DNA of 64,000 nt, taken from positions 62,001 to 126,000 of the forward strand of contig NZ_MQUS01000024.1 of NCBI RefSeq assembly GCF_001953885.1, written 5' to 3'. The translations under genes and the position numbers were made by a program. The notes under the pieces are model-generated. The model was not told where the DNA came from, searched no databases, and saw only the letters and a list, made by a program, of their open reading frames with translations. This document shows positions 32,272-42,939 of the stretch, piece after piece. The DNA comes from Streptomyces sp. IMTB 2501. Its GTDB lineage: Bacteria; Actinomycetota; Actinomycetes; Streptomycetales; Streptomycetaceae. The stretch's first letter is position 1. Each line of letters opens with the position of its first letter.

Positions 32272-33917
32272 GCACAACAGCCGTCCACAGCCTGTGGACA
32301 ACCGCGGCCGACCCGATCTCGAAGATCCCGGCACCGAAGATCGAATACGGACAATTGTCGCCGACGCTGATCGTCGCCGGTGCGGCACTGGTCGGCGTGC
32401 TGATCGAGGCGTTCCTCCCGCGCAAGTCCCGTTACTACGCACAGGTGTTCGTGTCTGTCGTGGCCCTGTGCGCCGCGTTCGCCGCGGTGGTCGCGCTCGC
32501 GGCCGACGGCTACGGCACCACGAAGGCGCACATCGCGGCGATGGGCGCGATCGCGGTCGACGGGCCGTCCCTGTTCCTTCAGGGCACGATCCTGCTGGCC
32601 GGTCTGGTCGCCCTGTTCACCTTCGCCGAGCGGCGCCTGGACCCGGCCGCGCACGGCAACCGCGTCGACTCCTTCGCCGCGCAGGCCGCCTCGGTACCGG
32701 GCAGCGACAGCGAGAAGGCCGCGGTGAAGGCCGGCTTCACCACCACCGAGGTCTTCCCGCTCCTCCTCTTCGCGATCGCCGGCATGCTGGTGTTCCCCTC
32801 GGCCAACGACCTGCTGACGCTGTTCGTGGCCCTGGAGGTCTTCTCCCTGCCGCTGTACCTGATGTGCGCGCTGGCCCGCCGCAAGCGGCTGATGTCGCAG
32901 GAAGCCGCGGTCAAGTACTTCCTGCTCGGCGCCTTCGCCTCCGCCTTCACCCTGTTCGGCATCGCCCTGCTGTACGGCTACGCGGGCTCGGTGTCGTACG
33001 CGCGCATGGCCCAGGTCGTCGACGGCACGGTCACCAACGTCGACCCTGCGCTGGCCAACACCATGGGCAACGACGCACTGCTGCTCCTCGGCAGCGCCCT
33101 GATCGTGATGGGCCTGCTGTTCAAGGTGGGCGCGGTCCCGTTCCACATGTGGACGCCGGACGTCTACCAGGGCGCGCCGACGCCCGTGACCGGCTTCATG
33201 GCGGCCGCGACGAAGGTGGCCGCGTTCGGCGCGCTGCTGCGCCTGCTGTACGTGGTCCTGCCGGGCATGCGCTGGGACTGGCGGCCGGTCATGTGGGCGG
33301 TGGCGATCATCACCATGCTCGGCGGTGCGATCGTCGCGATCACGCAGACCGACATCAAACGGCTGCTGGCATACTCGTCCATCGCGCACGCCGGATTCAT
33401 CCTCGCGGGTGTCATCGCCACGTCGAAGGACGGCGTCTCGTCGGTCCTCTTCTACCTGGCCGGCTACTCCTTCGTGACGATCGGCGCCTTCGCCGTGGTC
33501 ACGCTGGTCCGCGACGCGGGCGGCGAGGCGACCCACCTGTCGAAGTGGGCGGGTCTCGGCCGCCGCTCCCCACTGGTGGCCGCGGTCTTCGCCGTATTCC
33601 TCCTGGCCTTCGCCGGCATCCCGCTGACCTCCGGTTTCGCCGGGAAGTTCGCCGTGTTCAAGGCGGCGGCGGACGGCGGTGCGGCCCCGCTGGTCGTGGT
33701 CGGTGTGATCTCCTCGGCGATCGCCGCGTTCTTCTACATCCGAGTGATCGTGCTGATGTTCTTCAGTGAGCCGACGCCGGAGGGCCCCACCGTGGCCGTA
33801 CCGTCCCCGCTGACCATGGCGGCGATCGCCATGGGCGTGGCGGTGACCCTGGTCCTCGGCGTGGCCCCGCAGTACTTCCTGAACCTGGCCAGCCAGGCGG
33901 GAGTGTTCGTGCGCTGA
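32268..33917 (+). CDS. nuoN: NADH-quinone oxidoreductase subunit N
   Basis: 549 residues, the third antiporter-like subunit and last gene of the operon. Blocks: LLTLFVALEVFSLPLYLMCAL with the key Glu, KVGAVPFHMWTPDVYQGAPTPVTGFMA and TQTDIKRLLAYSSIAHAGFIL. It contains an extra hydrophilic loop at about residues 115-155 (RRLDPAAHGNRVDSFAAQ) before its antiporter core. It starts ATGA overlapping nuoM and is followed 13 bp after the stop by the largest hairpin of the window. Confidence 0.96.
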   Translation: MSTTAVHSLWTTAADPISKIPAPKIEYGQLSPTLIVAGAALVGVLIEAFLPRKSRYYAQVFVSVVALCAAFAAVVALAADGYGTTKAHIAAMGAIAVDGPSLFLQGTILLAGLVALFTFAERRLDPAAHGNRVDSFAAQAASVPGSDSEKAAVKAGFTTTEVFPLLLFAIAGMLVFPSANDLLTLFVALEVFSLPLYLMCALARRKRLMSQEAAVKYFLLGAFASAFTLFGIALLYGYAGSVSYARMAQVVDGTVTNVDPALANTMGNDALLLLGSALIVMGLLFKVGAVPFHMWTPDVYQGAPTPVTGFMAAATKVAAFGALLRLLYVVLPGMRWDWRPVMWAVAIITMLGGAIVAITQTDIKRLLAYSSIAHAGFILAGVIATSKDGVSSVLFYLAGYSFVTIGAFAVVTLVRDAGGEATHLSKWAGLGRRSPLVAAVFAVFLLAFAGIPLTSGFAGKFAVFKAAADGGAAPLVVVGVISSAIAAFFYIRVIVLMFFSEPTPEGPTVAVPSPLTMAAIAMGVAVTLVLGVAPQYFLNLASQAGVFVR

Positions 33918-33930
33918 CGCTCCGCTCGGA

Positions 33931-33980
33931 CATGCCGCTGCCCGGCACCCTCCTTCACGAGGGTGTCGGGCAGTGGCATG
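33931..33980. terminator. Large terminator hairpin of the nuo operon
   Basis: 22-bp arms (33931-33952 and 33959-33980) with only two non-Watson-Crick positions, both G-U pairs in the transcript read left to right, and a CTTCAC loop. It lies 13 bp after nuoN and 10 bp before the end of the reverse-strand Uma2 gene, so it can stop transcription from both sides. Confidence 0.9.
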
Positions 33981-33989
33981 TCTCCGGAG

Positions 33990-34592
33990 TCACTGATTCC
34001 TGTCGCGGCGCGTCTTGATCTGGGCGAGATCGAGATCAACCGGGAACGGCACGTCCAGCTTCATCCGCTCGCGGAAGATGCCCGTACTGGTGTAGGCGCC
34101 GGTCGTCGGCTCCAGCTCGAACACATGTACAGCGGCCCGGCCCTTCTCGTTCTCGACCCGCCAGTATTGGGGGATCTTGGCTCGGGCGTACATGATGGGC
34201 TTGGCCTCGCGGTCTCGGGAGACGGAGTCCTCGGAGGCGGCCTCGATGGCCAGGACGACCGATTCCGCCGGGAGGCGGGTCTGGTATGGGTCCTCCACCA
34301 CGTCCGCGCGCACAACGACCACGCCCGGCTCGGGCCGGTTTTGATCGTCCAGGTCGATGGTGAACTCACGGAACACCTCGAGCTCCTCAGGTGCCAGTGA
34401 CTGGAGCTGCCACTTGAAGAAGTCGATAGTGCGCTCGTGAAAGATGGTCCGCGGACTCGCGAAGACCAGGCTCCCGTCGATCAATTCCGTGTGCGGAGGA
34501 AGATTCGGAAGCCGGTCCAGGTCGTCGGCGGTCCAGCCGCCCTCCGGCGGCATCGGCCAGCTGGACGCGGACGCCTTCGGTGCGACGCTCAT
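33990..34592 (-). CDS. Uma2-family (DUF820) restriction-endonuclease-fold protein
   Basis: 200 residues from ATG 34592 (MSVAPKASASSWPMP), which has GGGAGC upstream. Earlier in-frame starts at 34604 and 34619 are possible. Family blocks: WTADDLDRLPNLPPHTELIDGSLVF, a PEPGVVVVRADV core strand with the acidic Glu/Asp of the PD-(D/E)XK fold, VVLAIEAASEDSVSRDREAKPIMYARAKIPQYWRVE. Uma2 proteins are abundant in Streptomyces and cyanobacteria. A nuclease fold is established for the family, but no cellular role is. It is a single gene, divergent from recQ, and ends at the nuo terminator. Confidence 0.88.
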   Translation of the reverse strand: MSVAPKASASSWPMPPEGGWTADDLDRLPNLPPHTELIDGSLVFASPRTIFHERTIDFFKWQLQSLAPEELEVFREFTIDLDDQNRPEPGVVVVRADVVEDPYQTRLPAESVVLAIEAASEDSVSRDREAKPIMYARAKIPQYWRVENEKGRAAVHVFELEPTTGAYTSTGIFRERMKLDVPFPVDLDLAQIKTRRDRNQ

Positions 34593-34803
34593 CGGTGCTC
34601 CCATGGGACGGAGTCTCACCGGTGCCTTCAGACTATTGGCGGGAAACGGGCAGGTCTCCTGCGAACCTGTGAACGACCATCGTGTCCTTGACGTGCGATG
34701 GCTCGGGGAGCCTGTGGATAAGTCCGTGGCTGTCGGTCCGGGCCCCTATCGTGGATGCAGCGGTCGAGAGACGACACACGGGGGACCGGCGGGGGACAGG
34801 ACG

Positions 34804-36786
<1,983 letters not shown>

Positions 36787-36843
36787 CCGACTGGACGTGG
36801 ACGACTGGCTTCCGCGAGCCGGTCCGAGGCGATGCCGGGGGTG

Positions 36844-39609
36844 TCACAGTCCTCGCGCGGCGTAAGCCCTGACGTCCGCGTCCGAGTCGGCCGTGGCGGT
36901 GGCAAGGGCCGCGCTGGCCTCCTCCGTGGCCCGGTGCCGGGTCAGGGCCAGCACCGCCGCCTTGCGCACGTCGGCGTTCGGGTCGGCCAGCGCCTTGGCC
37001 AAGGCGGGTACGGCGGTCTCCGCGGCCGCGGCCGACAGCGCGGTGGCGGCACCGGAGCGGACCTGCCACGCCGGGTCGGACAGTGCGGCGACGGAGCGGG
37101 CGGCGAGCGGGGCCGGGCAGCCGGTGCCGGCGAGCGCGGCGAGCGCGGCGCCGCGCACCAGCGGATCGGTGTCCTCGGAGAGCCGGTCCAGGGTGGCGGT
37201 GAGCAGCTCGCGATCGGCTTCGGTCAGGGACGCCGAGCCGACAGAGGCCAGAGCCTTGGCCACGGTGACCCGGACCTCCCGGGAGGGATCGTCCGCGGCG
37301 CCCGCCAGCGGCCGGACCGCGTCGACGGAGACGAGCGCCCGTACGGCCTCGGTACGGACGGCGATGTCGGGGTCGTCCAGCGCCGCCGCGAACACCCCGG
37401 CCTCGCCGAGCCGCAGGGCGCGCAGCACATCGAGGGCGGCGGCACGGACCACAGGGTCGGCCGTGGCGAGGGCACCGGTGAGCGCGCTGCCCAGGGCTGC
37501 TTCGGGCGGCAGGGTCTCGACCAGTTCGCGCAGCGAGGCAGCGGCGGTCGCGCGGACGTCGGTGTCGGGATCGGACAGGGCTCCGGCCAGGGCCTGTCCG
37601 GTGCCGGGCGGCACGGTCTCGGTGAGGACCGAGACGGCCGTACGGCGGACGGCGGCATCCGGATCGGTCAAGTACGGCTCGACCAGGCCGAGTTCGGGTT
37701 CCATCTCGGCGAGCCTCAGCAGCTCCAGCAGCCGGGGTGAGGCGGTGCCCGGCGCGCCGCTCCGGTCGGCGGAGGCGGCGGTACGCGCGGACGTCGGTCC
37801 CGCGGCGACCGGCGCCACCTGACGCGGCCCGGCCGTGGCCACGTGCTCGGGACGGACCTCGCCGATCCGCCGGGAGGCACCGCCGACCGGCGTGAACTCC
37901 TCGACCGGGACCAGATACGGAGCCACGGGACGGGCCGTGAACTCCATCGCACCAGAGGGGGACTTGTGCAGATCGAGATGGTGGAACCAGGAGACGTCGT
38001 CGCGCCCGGGGTGGTCGAGGCGGTCGTGGTAGAGGCCCCAGCGGGACTCGGTGCGGGCAAGAGAGGCACGGGCGGCCATCTCGGCGCAGTCCCGGATGAA
38101 GGTGACCTCGGCGCAGCGCATCAGCTCGTGCGGGGTGCGGGCGCCCATGGCGGCGATGTCGGCGCGCATCCGCTCGAAGGCCTCCAGGGCGAGGGAGAGC
38201 CGCGCACCGGACTTCGGCGGTGCGACGTAGTCGTTCACGAAGCGGCGCAGCTTGTACTCGACCTGGGGCTGCGGCGGGCCGTCCGGGTTGCGCAGCGGGC
38301 GGTAGATCAGCTCGTGCGCCTCGCGGACCTGGTCCGTGGGCAGTTCGCCGTCGTACGCCGTGTACTGGGCGGCGTCCGCGCCCGCGAGGTCACCGAAGAC
38401 GAAGGCGCCGATCATGTAGTTGTGCGGGACGCAGGCGAGGTCCCCGGCGGCGTACAGGCGCGGGACGGTCGTACGGGCGTGGTCGTCGACGCGGACGCCG
38501 GAGGCGGAGTGGCCGCCGCACAGGCCGATCTCGGAGATGTGCATCTCGACGTCGTGGGTGCGGTAGTCGTGCCCGCGGCCGGCGTGGAAGGTGCCCCGGG
38601 TGGGCCGCTCCGTGGAGTGCAGGATCGACTCCAGCGCGGAGACGGACTCCTCGGGGAGGTGACTGAGCTTGAGGTAGACCGGGCCGCGGTCGCTGGCGAC
38701 CTCCGCGGCGAACTCGGTCATCATCTGCCCCGACCAGTAGTCGGAGTCGACGAAGCGCTCGCCGTGCCGGTTGACCTGGTAGCCGCCGAAGGGGTTGGCG
38801 ACGTAGGCGCAGGCCGGGCCGTTGTAGTCCTTGATGAGCGGGTTGATCTGGAAGCACTCGATGCCGGTCAGCTCGGCGCCCGCGTGGTAGGCCATGGCGT
38901 ACCCGTCGCCGGCGTTGGTGGGGTTCTCGTAGGTGCCGTAGAGGTAGCCGGAGGCGGGCAGGCCGAGCCGGCCGCAGGCGCCGGTGGCGAGGATGACCGC
39001 GCCCGCGCGGACGGTGACGAAGGCGCCGGTGCGGGTGTGGAAGCCGGCGGCACCCATGGCCCGCCCCCCGGCGGTCAGGACCCGGACCGGCATCACCCGG
39101 TTCTCGATCCGGATCCGCTCCCGCATCTCGCGCCGCCGCAACTGCCGGTAGAGGACCTTTTTGACGTCCTTGCCCTCTGGCATGGGCAGTACGTACGAGC
39201 CGGAGCGATGGACCTGGCGGACCGCGTACTCTCCGTGCTCGTCCTTCTCGAACTTGACCCCGTACGACTCCAGCCGCTGGACCATCGCGAAACCGCGGGT
39301 CGCGGTCTGGCGGACGGTGGACTGGTCGACGATGCCGTCGTTCGCGCGAGTGATCTCGGCGACGTAGTCGTCGGGTTCGGCACGGCCCGGGACGACCGCG
39401 TTGTTGACACCGTCCATGCCCATGGCGAGCGCGCCGGAGTGGCGGACGTGGGCCTTCTCCAGCAGCAGGACGTTCGCGCCGCGCTCGGCGGCGGTCAGGG
39501 CGGCCATGGTGCCGGCGGTGCCGCCGCCGATCACGAGGACGTCGCAGGTCAGCTCCTCGGCGTCAGCGACGGCGGGAATCTCCGAGGGGGTGGCGGCGGG
39601 GCTGGTCAC
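36844..39609 (-). CDS. AprA/fumarate-reductase-type flavoprotein fused to HEAT repeats
   Basis: 921 residues. Residues 20-590 are an FAD-binding oxidoreductase of the fumarate reductase/succinate dehydrogenase/APS-reductase flavoprotein class: CDVLVIGGGTAGTMAALTAA at the start, EKAHVRHSGALAMGMDGVNN (the AprA-like HSGA/MG block), an ILATGACGRLG segment, and LYAAGDLACVPHNYMIGAFVFGD as the second FAD contact. After an Ala/Pro linker, residues 640-921 are nine HEAT repeats with a DPDxxVRxxA hallmark (DPDAAVRRTA, DPDTDVRATA, DPDIAVRTEA, DPNADVRKAA and others). I know of no characterised enzyme with this fusion. It is the last gene of an operon with an ABC importer and a dicluster ferredoxin, which is likely its electron partner, like AprB with AprA. 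GTG start at 39609. Confidence 0.87.
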   Translation of the reverse strand: MTSPAATPSEIPAVADAEELTCDVLVIGGGTAGTMAALTAAERGANVLLLEKAHVRHSGALAMGMDGVNNAVVPGRAEPDDYVAEITRANDGIVDQSTVRQTATRGFAMVQRLESYGVKFEKDEHGEYAVRQVHRSGSYVLPMPEGKDVKKVLYRQLRRREMRERIRIENRVMPVRVLTAGGRAMGAAGFHTRTGAFVTVRAGAVILATGACGRLGLPASGYLYGTYENPTNAGDGYAMAYHAGAELTGIECFQINPLIKDYNGPACAYVANPFGGYQVNRHGERFVDSDYWSGQMMTEFAAEVASDRGPVYLKLSHLPEESVSALESILHSTERPTRGTFHAGRGHDYRTHDVEMHISEIGLCGGHSASGVRVDDHARTTVPRLYAAGDLACVPHNYMIGAFVFGDLAGADAAQYTAYDGELPTDQVREAHELIYRPLRNPDGPPQPQVEYKLRRFVNDYVAPPKSGARLSLALEAFERMRADIAAMGARTPHELMRCAEVTFIRDCAEMAARASLARTESRWGLYHDRLDHPGRDDVSWFHHLDLHKSPSGAMEFTARPVAPYLVPVEEFTPVGGASRRIGEVRPEHVATAGPRQVAPVAAGPTSARTAASADRSGAPGTASPRLLELLRLAEMEPELGLVEPYLTDPDAAVRRTAVSVLTETVPPGTGQALAGALSDPDTDVRATAAASLRELVETLPPEAALGSALTGALATADPVVRAAALDVLRALRLGEAGVFAAALDDPDIAVRTEAVRALVSVDAVRPLAGAADDPSREVRVTVAKALASVGSASLTEADRELLTATLDRLSEDTDPLVRGAALAALAGTGCPAPLAARSVAALSDPAWQVRSGAATALSAAAAETAVPALAKALADPNADVRKAAVLALTRHRATEEASAALATATADSDADVRAYAARGL

Positions 39610-39620
39610 CGGGGTGCCTT

Positions 39621-40412
39621 TCAGGAGCCGAGCGAGGTGAGGATGTCGCGGCGCAGGGCCACGCGTGCGGGGGCGTCGACGGCCCCACGGTCGCGGGGCC
39701 CGGGTACGTCGCGGACGGCGGCCACCCGGCCGGAGCCGAGCAGGGCCACGCGGTCGCCGAGGAAGAGGGCCTCGTCCACGTCGTGCGTGACGAAGACGAC
39801 GGTCGCGCCCGTGCCGCGCAACACCTCCACCAGCAGGTCCTGCATGCCGGAACGGGTCTGGGCGTCGAGGGCACCGAAGGGCTCGTCCATGAGGACCGCG
39901 CGCGGGCTGTCGGCCAGCGCGCGGGCCAACTGGGCCCGCTGGCGCTGCCCGCCGGACACCCGGTGCGGCAACTGCCCTGCCTGCACGCTGAGCCCGACGC
40001 GAGCAAGCCAGGACTCGGCCCGGGAACGGCGTTCGGAACGCGGTACGCCGCTGATGGCGAGCGGCAGCTCGACGTTCGCGCGCAAGGTGCGCCAGGGCAG
40101 CAGCGCGTCCTCCTGGAAGACCAGCGCACGGTCGGCCGACGGCCCGGTCAGCGGCACGCCGTCCACCTCGGCCGCGCCGCCCAGCGGAGGCAGCAGCCCG
40201 GCGAGGGTGCGCAGCAGCGTGGACTTGCCGCAGCCGGAGGGGCCCACGACGGTGAGGATCTCGCCGGGGGCCACCTCCAGGTCGACGTCGTGCAACACGG
40301 GCGCATCCGGGCGGCCGAGCACGGCGGACCGGAAGACGAGCCGGGTACCGCGTGCGGTCTCCGCCGCCGGCGCGGCTAGGGGAGCGGTTACGGTCTCAGA
40401 CGAGTTGCTCAT
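39621..40412 (-). CDS. ABC transporter ATPase (nitrate/sulfonate/taurine type)
   Basis: 263 residues. Walker A GPSGCGKSTLLRTLAGLL, Q-loop VFQEDALLPWRTLRANVELPL, signature RVSGGQRQRAQLARALA, Walker B VLMDEPFGALDAQTR, and H-loop VVFVTHDVDEALFLGDRV are all intact. The ALLPWRT Q-loop block is typical of the SsuB/TauB/NrtD family. It drives import through the permease encoded just upstream, whose 3' end it overlaps by 17 nt. The flavoprotein gene begins 11 bp downstream. Start ATG at 40412, with GGCCC-rich context. Confidence 0.93.
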   Translation of the reverse strand: MSNSSETVTAPLAAPAAETARGTRLVFRSAVLGRPDAPVLHDVDLEVAPGEILTVVGPSGCGKSTLLRTLAGLLPPLGGAAEVDGVPLTGPSADRALVFQEDALLPWRTLRANVELPLAISGVPRSERRSRAESWLARVGLSVQAGQLPHRVSGGQRQRAQLARALADSPRAVLMDEPFGALDAQTRSGMQDLLVEVLRGTGATVVFVTHDVDEALFLGDRVALLGSGRVAAVRDVPGPRDRGAVDAPARVALRRDILTSLGS

Positions 40413-41310
40413 CAAGGGCCTCCTCGCTGTCCTTCTGACCCTGCTGCTCGGACTGGGCCTGGTGCTCGGAATCGCCGTCGGCGCGAACGGGGGCGGCGAC
40501 ACGCCCGGGCGTGCGGGTGCGGCCACCGGGGACGTACGAGGCGCGGGGCAGCCAGCGGGTCAGGCGCCGGCCGAGAAGTTCCACGGCCGTGGAGGTGACC
40601 CAGCCGAGGACGCCGATCGTGACCATGCCGACGAAGACGTCGGGGTAGTTCACCACCGTGTAGTCCTGCCAGGTGCGGTAGCCGACCCCGTACTGGCCGG
40701 AGATCATCTCGGCGGAGATCACGCAGATCCACGACACGCCGATACCGACCGACAGCCCGCCGAAGATGCCGGGCAGCGCGCCGGGCAGCACGACCGAGGC
40801 GAGGATCCGCAGCCGTCCGCCGCCCATGGTGCGTACCGCCTCCTCCCACACAGGGGTCAGCGCGCGGACCGCGTGCCGGGTGGAGACCAGTACTGGGAAG
40901 AAGGCCGCGGCGCAGGTGATGAAGACGATGCCCTGCTCGTTGGAGGGGAACAGGAGGATCGCCACCGGGACGAGGGCGATCGCCGGGATCGGGCGGATCA
41001 CCTCCAGGACCGGGCCCAGCAGATCCTCGGCGAGGCGCGAGCGGGCCACGAGTACACCGGTCGCCACGCCCAGGACGGCGGCGAGCACGAAGCCGGTGAG
41101 GATCCGGGTGAGGCTGTCGGTGAGGTCGGTCCAGTAGTCGCTGCCGGAGAGCCGGCCAGCGAAAGCGCGGGCCACGTCGGTGACCGTCGGGAACTGCGAG
41201 AAACGCAGCCACAGGTCGACGTCCAGACTTGTCAGCAACTGCCACAGGCCGAGGAAAGCGGCCAGGGAGGCCGTCCGCAGCGCATACCGGGCCAGGGGCC
41301 GCCGGGTCAT
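40396..41310 (-). CDS. ABC transporter permease (nitrate/sulfonate/taurine type)
   Basis: 304 residues with six membrane helices. The binding-protein-dependent transport signature is at about residues 165-185 (EEAVRTMGGGRLRILASVVLPGALP, the EAA loop). Other SsuC/TauC-like segments are RILTGFVLAAVLGVATGVLVARS and EVIRPIPAIALVPVAILLF. A C-terminal hydrophilic tail (residues 265-304) is rich in Arg, Glu and Gln. The start ATG overlaps the stop codon of the binding-protein gene (ATGA), and the 3' end overlaps the ATPase gene. Confidence 0.93.
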   Translation of the reverse strand: MTRRPLARYALRTASLAAFLGLWQLLTSLDVDLWLRFSQFPTVTDVARAFAGRLSGSDYWTDLTDSLTRILTGFVLAAVLGVATGVLVARSRLAEDLLGPVLEVIRPIPAIALVPVAILLFPSNEQGIVFITCAAAFFPVLVSTRHAVRALTPVWEEAVRTMGGGRLRILASVVLPGALPGIFGGLSVGIGVSWICVISAEMISGQYGVGYRTWQDYTVVNYPDVFVGMVTIGVLGWVTSTAVELLGRRLTRWLPRASYVPGGRTRTPGRVAAPVRADGDSEHQAQSEQQGQKDSEEALDEQLV

Positions 41311-42650
41311 GAGGCCTGCTCCAGAGCATCGCGGTACGACACGGTACGGGCGCCGTCGTGGGCGGTGACGTAGGCCTGCGCGGTCGCAGGGGTGACGAAG
41401 GGGAGCAACTGGTTGCCGTCGGCCACCCAGACCGCCTTGTTGGCGAACCACAGGGTGCCGGTGGTGGCGTCCGGCACGTAGGCGGCGCGGGTGCCGTTGC
41501 GGTGCCCGGCCAGGTACGCCAGCAACTCCTTCGCGGACTTGAAGGAGATGGTCTCCTCGCTGCCCTTGGGCCACACCTCGCTCGCGGCCGGCGCGGGTGA
41601 TGCGTTGAGCTGCTGGGTGTACGCGGAGCCGAGGGCCTTCTTGACGTACTGGTCGTCGACGAAAGAGGCCACGTCGATGTCGCCGGTCAGCTTGGCGGCC
41701 TTCAGCACGGCCACGTCCTGCTTCAGCGCGGAGACGAGTTGGGGCTTGACGGCGGGGTCGAAGGTGGCGATGCCGTGGGCGCCGTTGTAGAGGTAGACGA
41801 CCTCGGCGGGAAGGCCTGTGGCCTCGGCGACCTTCTCCGCCGCGGCGACGGGGCGAGTGTTGAGGTAGTCCGTTGCCTCCTCCTGGGCCTTGAGGAAGGC
41901 CTCCAGGACGGCCGGGTACTGCTTGGCGAAGTCCTCGCGTGCGGTGACGCCGTGGAAGGTGGGGAGGTTCAGCTGGGCGCCGTCGTACAGGGCCTTCGCC
42001 TTGCCCTGGTAGGCGAGCAGGCCCGGCCAGGCGACGAACTGCGACAGGGCGTCCACACTGCCGGCGGAGAGCGCCGAAGCGCCCACGGCAGGCTGCTGGT
42101 TGAGTTTGGAGATGCCCTTGTCGGGGTCGATGCCGGCGCGCTGCAGGGCCCGGACGAGGGTGCCGTCGGCGGCGGAGCCGACGCTCGTGGAGATCTTCTT
42201 GCCCTCCAGGTCCTTCAGGCTGGTGAGTTGCGAATCGGGCGCGGTGACGACGGTGTTGAGGCCGCCGCGCAGGTTGTAGCCGGTCACCGAGACCAGCTGG
42301 GTGGGGCGGCCGAGCTGCTTGCCTCGGGCGGCGTTGAGCAGCAGCGGGAAGTCACCCATCGAGCCGATGTCGATCTTGCCGGCAGTCATCTGGGCGGTGA
42401 TCGGGGCGCCGGTGGCGTAGTCCTGCCAGTCGACCTTGTAGGTGTGGCCGTCGTGCAGGGAGTTGAGCTGCTTCTCGAAGGAGCCGAGGGAACGCAGCAA
42501 GGTGCCCGCGGTTACGGTGTTGATGGTCTTGGACTGGTAGCCGACGGTCACGGTGACTGTGGAGCCGTTGCCCGCCTCGGCACTGCCGCCGCAGGCGGAC
42601 AGGGGAAGGAGGAGCACGGCTGCCGCTGCGGTAACTGCCTTTCGTTTCAT
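41307..42650 (-). CDS. ABC solute-binding lipoprotein with NosL-like C-terminal domain
   Basis: 447 residues. Lipoprotein signal MKRKAVTAAAAVLLLPLSAC with lipidated Cys20. Residues 30-345 are a solute-binding fold of the nitrate/sulfonate/taurine class (VTVGYQSKTINTVTAG, QMTAGKIDIGSMGDFPLLLNA, KKISTSVGSAADGTLVRALQ). The extra C-terminal part (from about residue 365) reads TTGTLWFANKAVWVADG, then LLPFVTPATAQAYVTAHDGA and RTVSYRDALEQ. It resembles the end of NosL-type copper-binding proteins (AKEAYYV, a switch loop, then FxxxxDAEAFAAEHGG, TFDEV). That fusion is inference from sequence feel. The Met/Cys copper ligands of NosL are not evident. It follows the ferredoxin gene by 14 bp. Confidence 0.85.
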   Translation of the reverse strand: MKRKAVTAAAAVLLLPLSACGGSAEAGNGSTVTVTVGYQSKTINTVTAGTLLRSLGSFEKQLNSLHDGHTYKVDWQDYATGAPITAQMTAGKIDIGSMGDFPLLLNAARGKQLGRPTQLVSVTGYNLRGGLNTVVTAPDSQLTSLKDLEGKKISTSVGSAADGTLVRALQRAGIDPDKGISKLNQQPAVGASALSAGSVDALSQFVAWPGLLAYQGKAKALYDGAQLNLPTFHGVTAREDFAKQYPAVLEAFLKAQEEATDYLNTRPVAAAEKVAEATGLPAEVVYLYNGAHGIATFDPAVKPQLVSALKQDVAVLKAAKLTGDIDVASFVDDQYVKKALGSAYTQQLNASPAPAASEVWPKGSEETISFKSAKELLAYLAGHRNGTRAAYVPDATTGTLWFANKAVWVADGNQLLPFVTPATAQAYVTAHDGARTVSYRDALEQAS

Positions 42651-42664
42651 GATGGTTGTCCCTC

Positions 42665-42892
42665 TCACCGCAGCAGATAGGGCATGTTGACCGTGACGGC
42701 TCCGGTGGGGCAGCGGGCCGCGCAGGGGCCGCAGTACCAGCACTCGTCGACGTGCATGTACGCCTTGCCGTTGGTCTCGTCGATGGCGAGGGAGTCCAGC
42801 GGGCACATGTCCACGCAGAGGGTGCAGCCGTCGATGCACTTCGACTCGTCGATGGTCACGGGCACGTCGGCCCGCTGGGGCGCCAAGGGCAT
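42665..42892 (-). CDS. Small dicluster [4Fe-4S] ferredoxin (AprB-like)
   Basis: 75 residues with two cluster motifs. The first is C-IDG-C-TL-C-VDM-CP (residues 19-31), which has three residues instead of two between the first Cys pair. The second is C-WY-C-GP-C-AAR-CP. An intervening loop holds LDSLAIDETNGKAYMHVDE. Spacing of the first set and the small size recall the AprB partner of APS reductase, but without its long tail. It probably carries electrons to or from the flavoprotein-HEAT enzyme encoded at the end of the same operon. It begins the structural genes, 47 bp after the GntR gene. Confidence 0.92.
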   Translation of the reverse strand: MPLAPQRADVPVTIDESKCIDGCTLCVDMCPLDSLAIDETNGKAYMHVDECWYCGPCAARCPTGAVTVNMPYLLR

Positions 42893-42939
42893 GGCTGTCT
42901 CCAGGAAACGTGCAGGCAGGGATGTGTGCAGGCGGAGGA

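Noticed and set aside
34444..34803. 120-codon N-terminal extension of RecQ
   Set aside because: The extension runs across the divergent Uma2 start region and has no similarity to RecQ. The ATG at 34804 fits the family.
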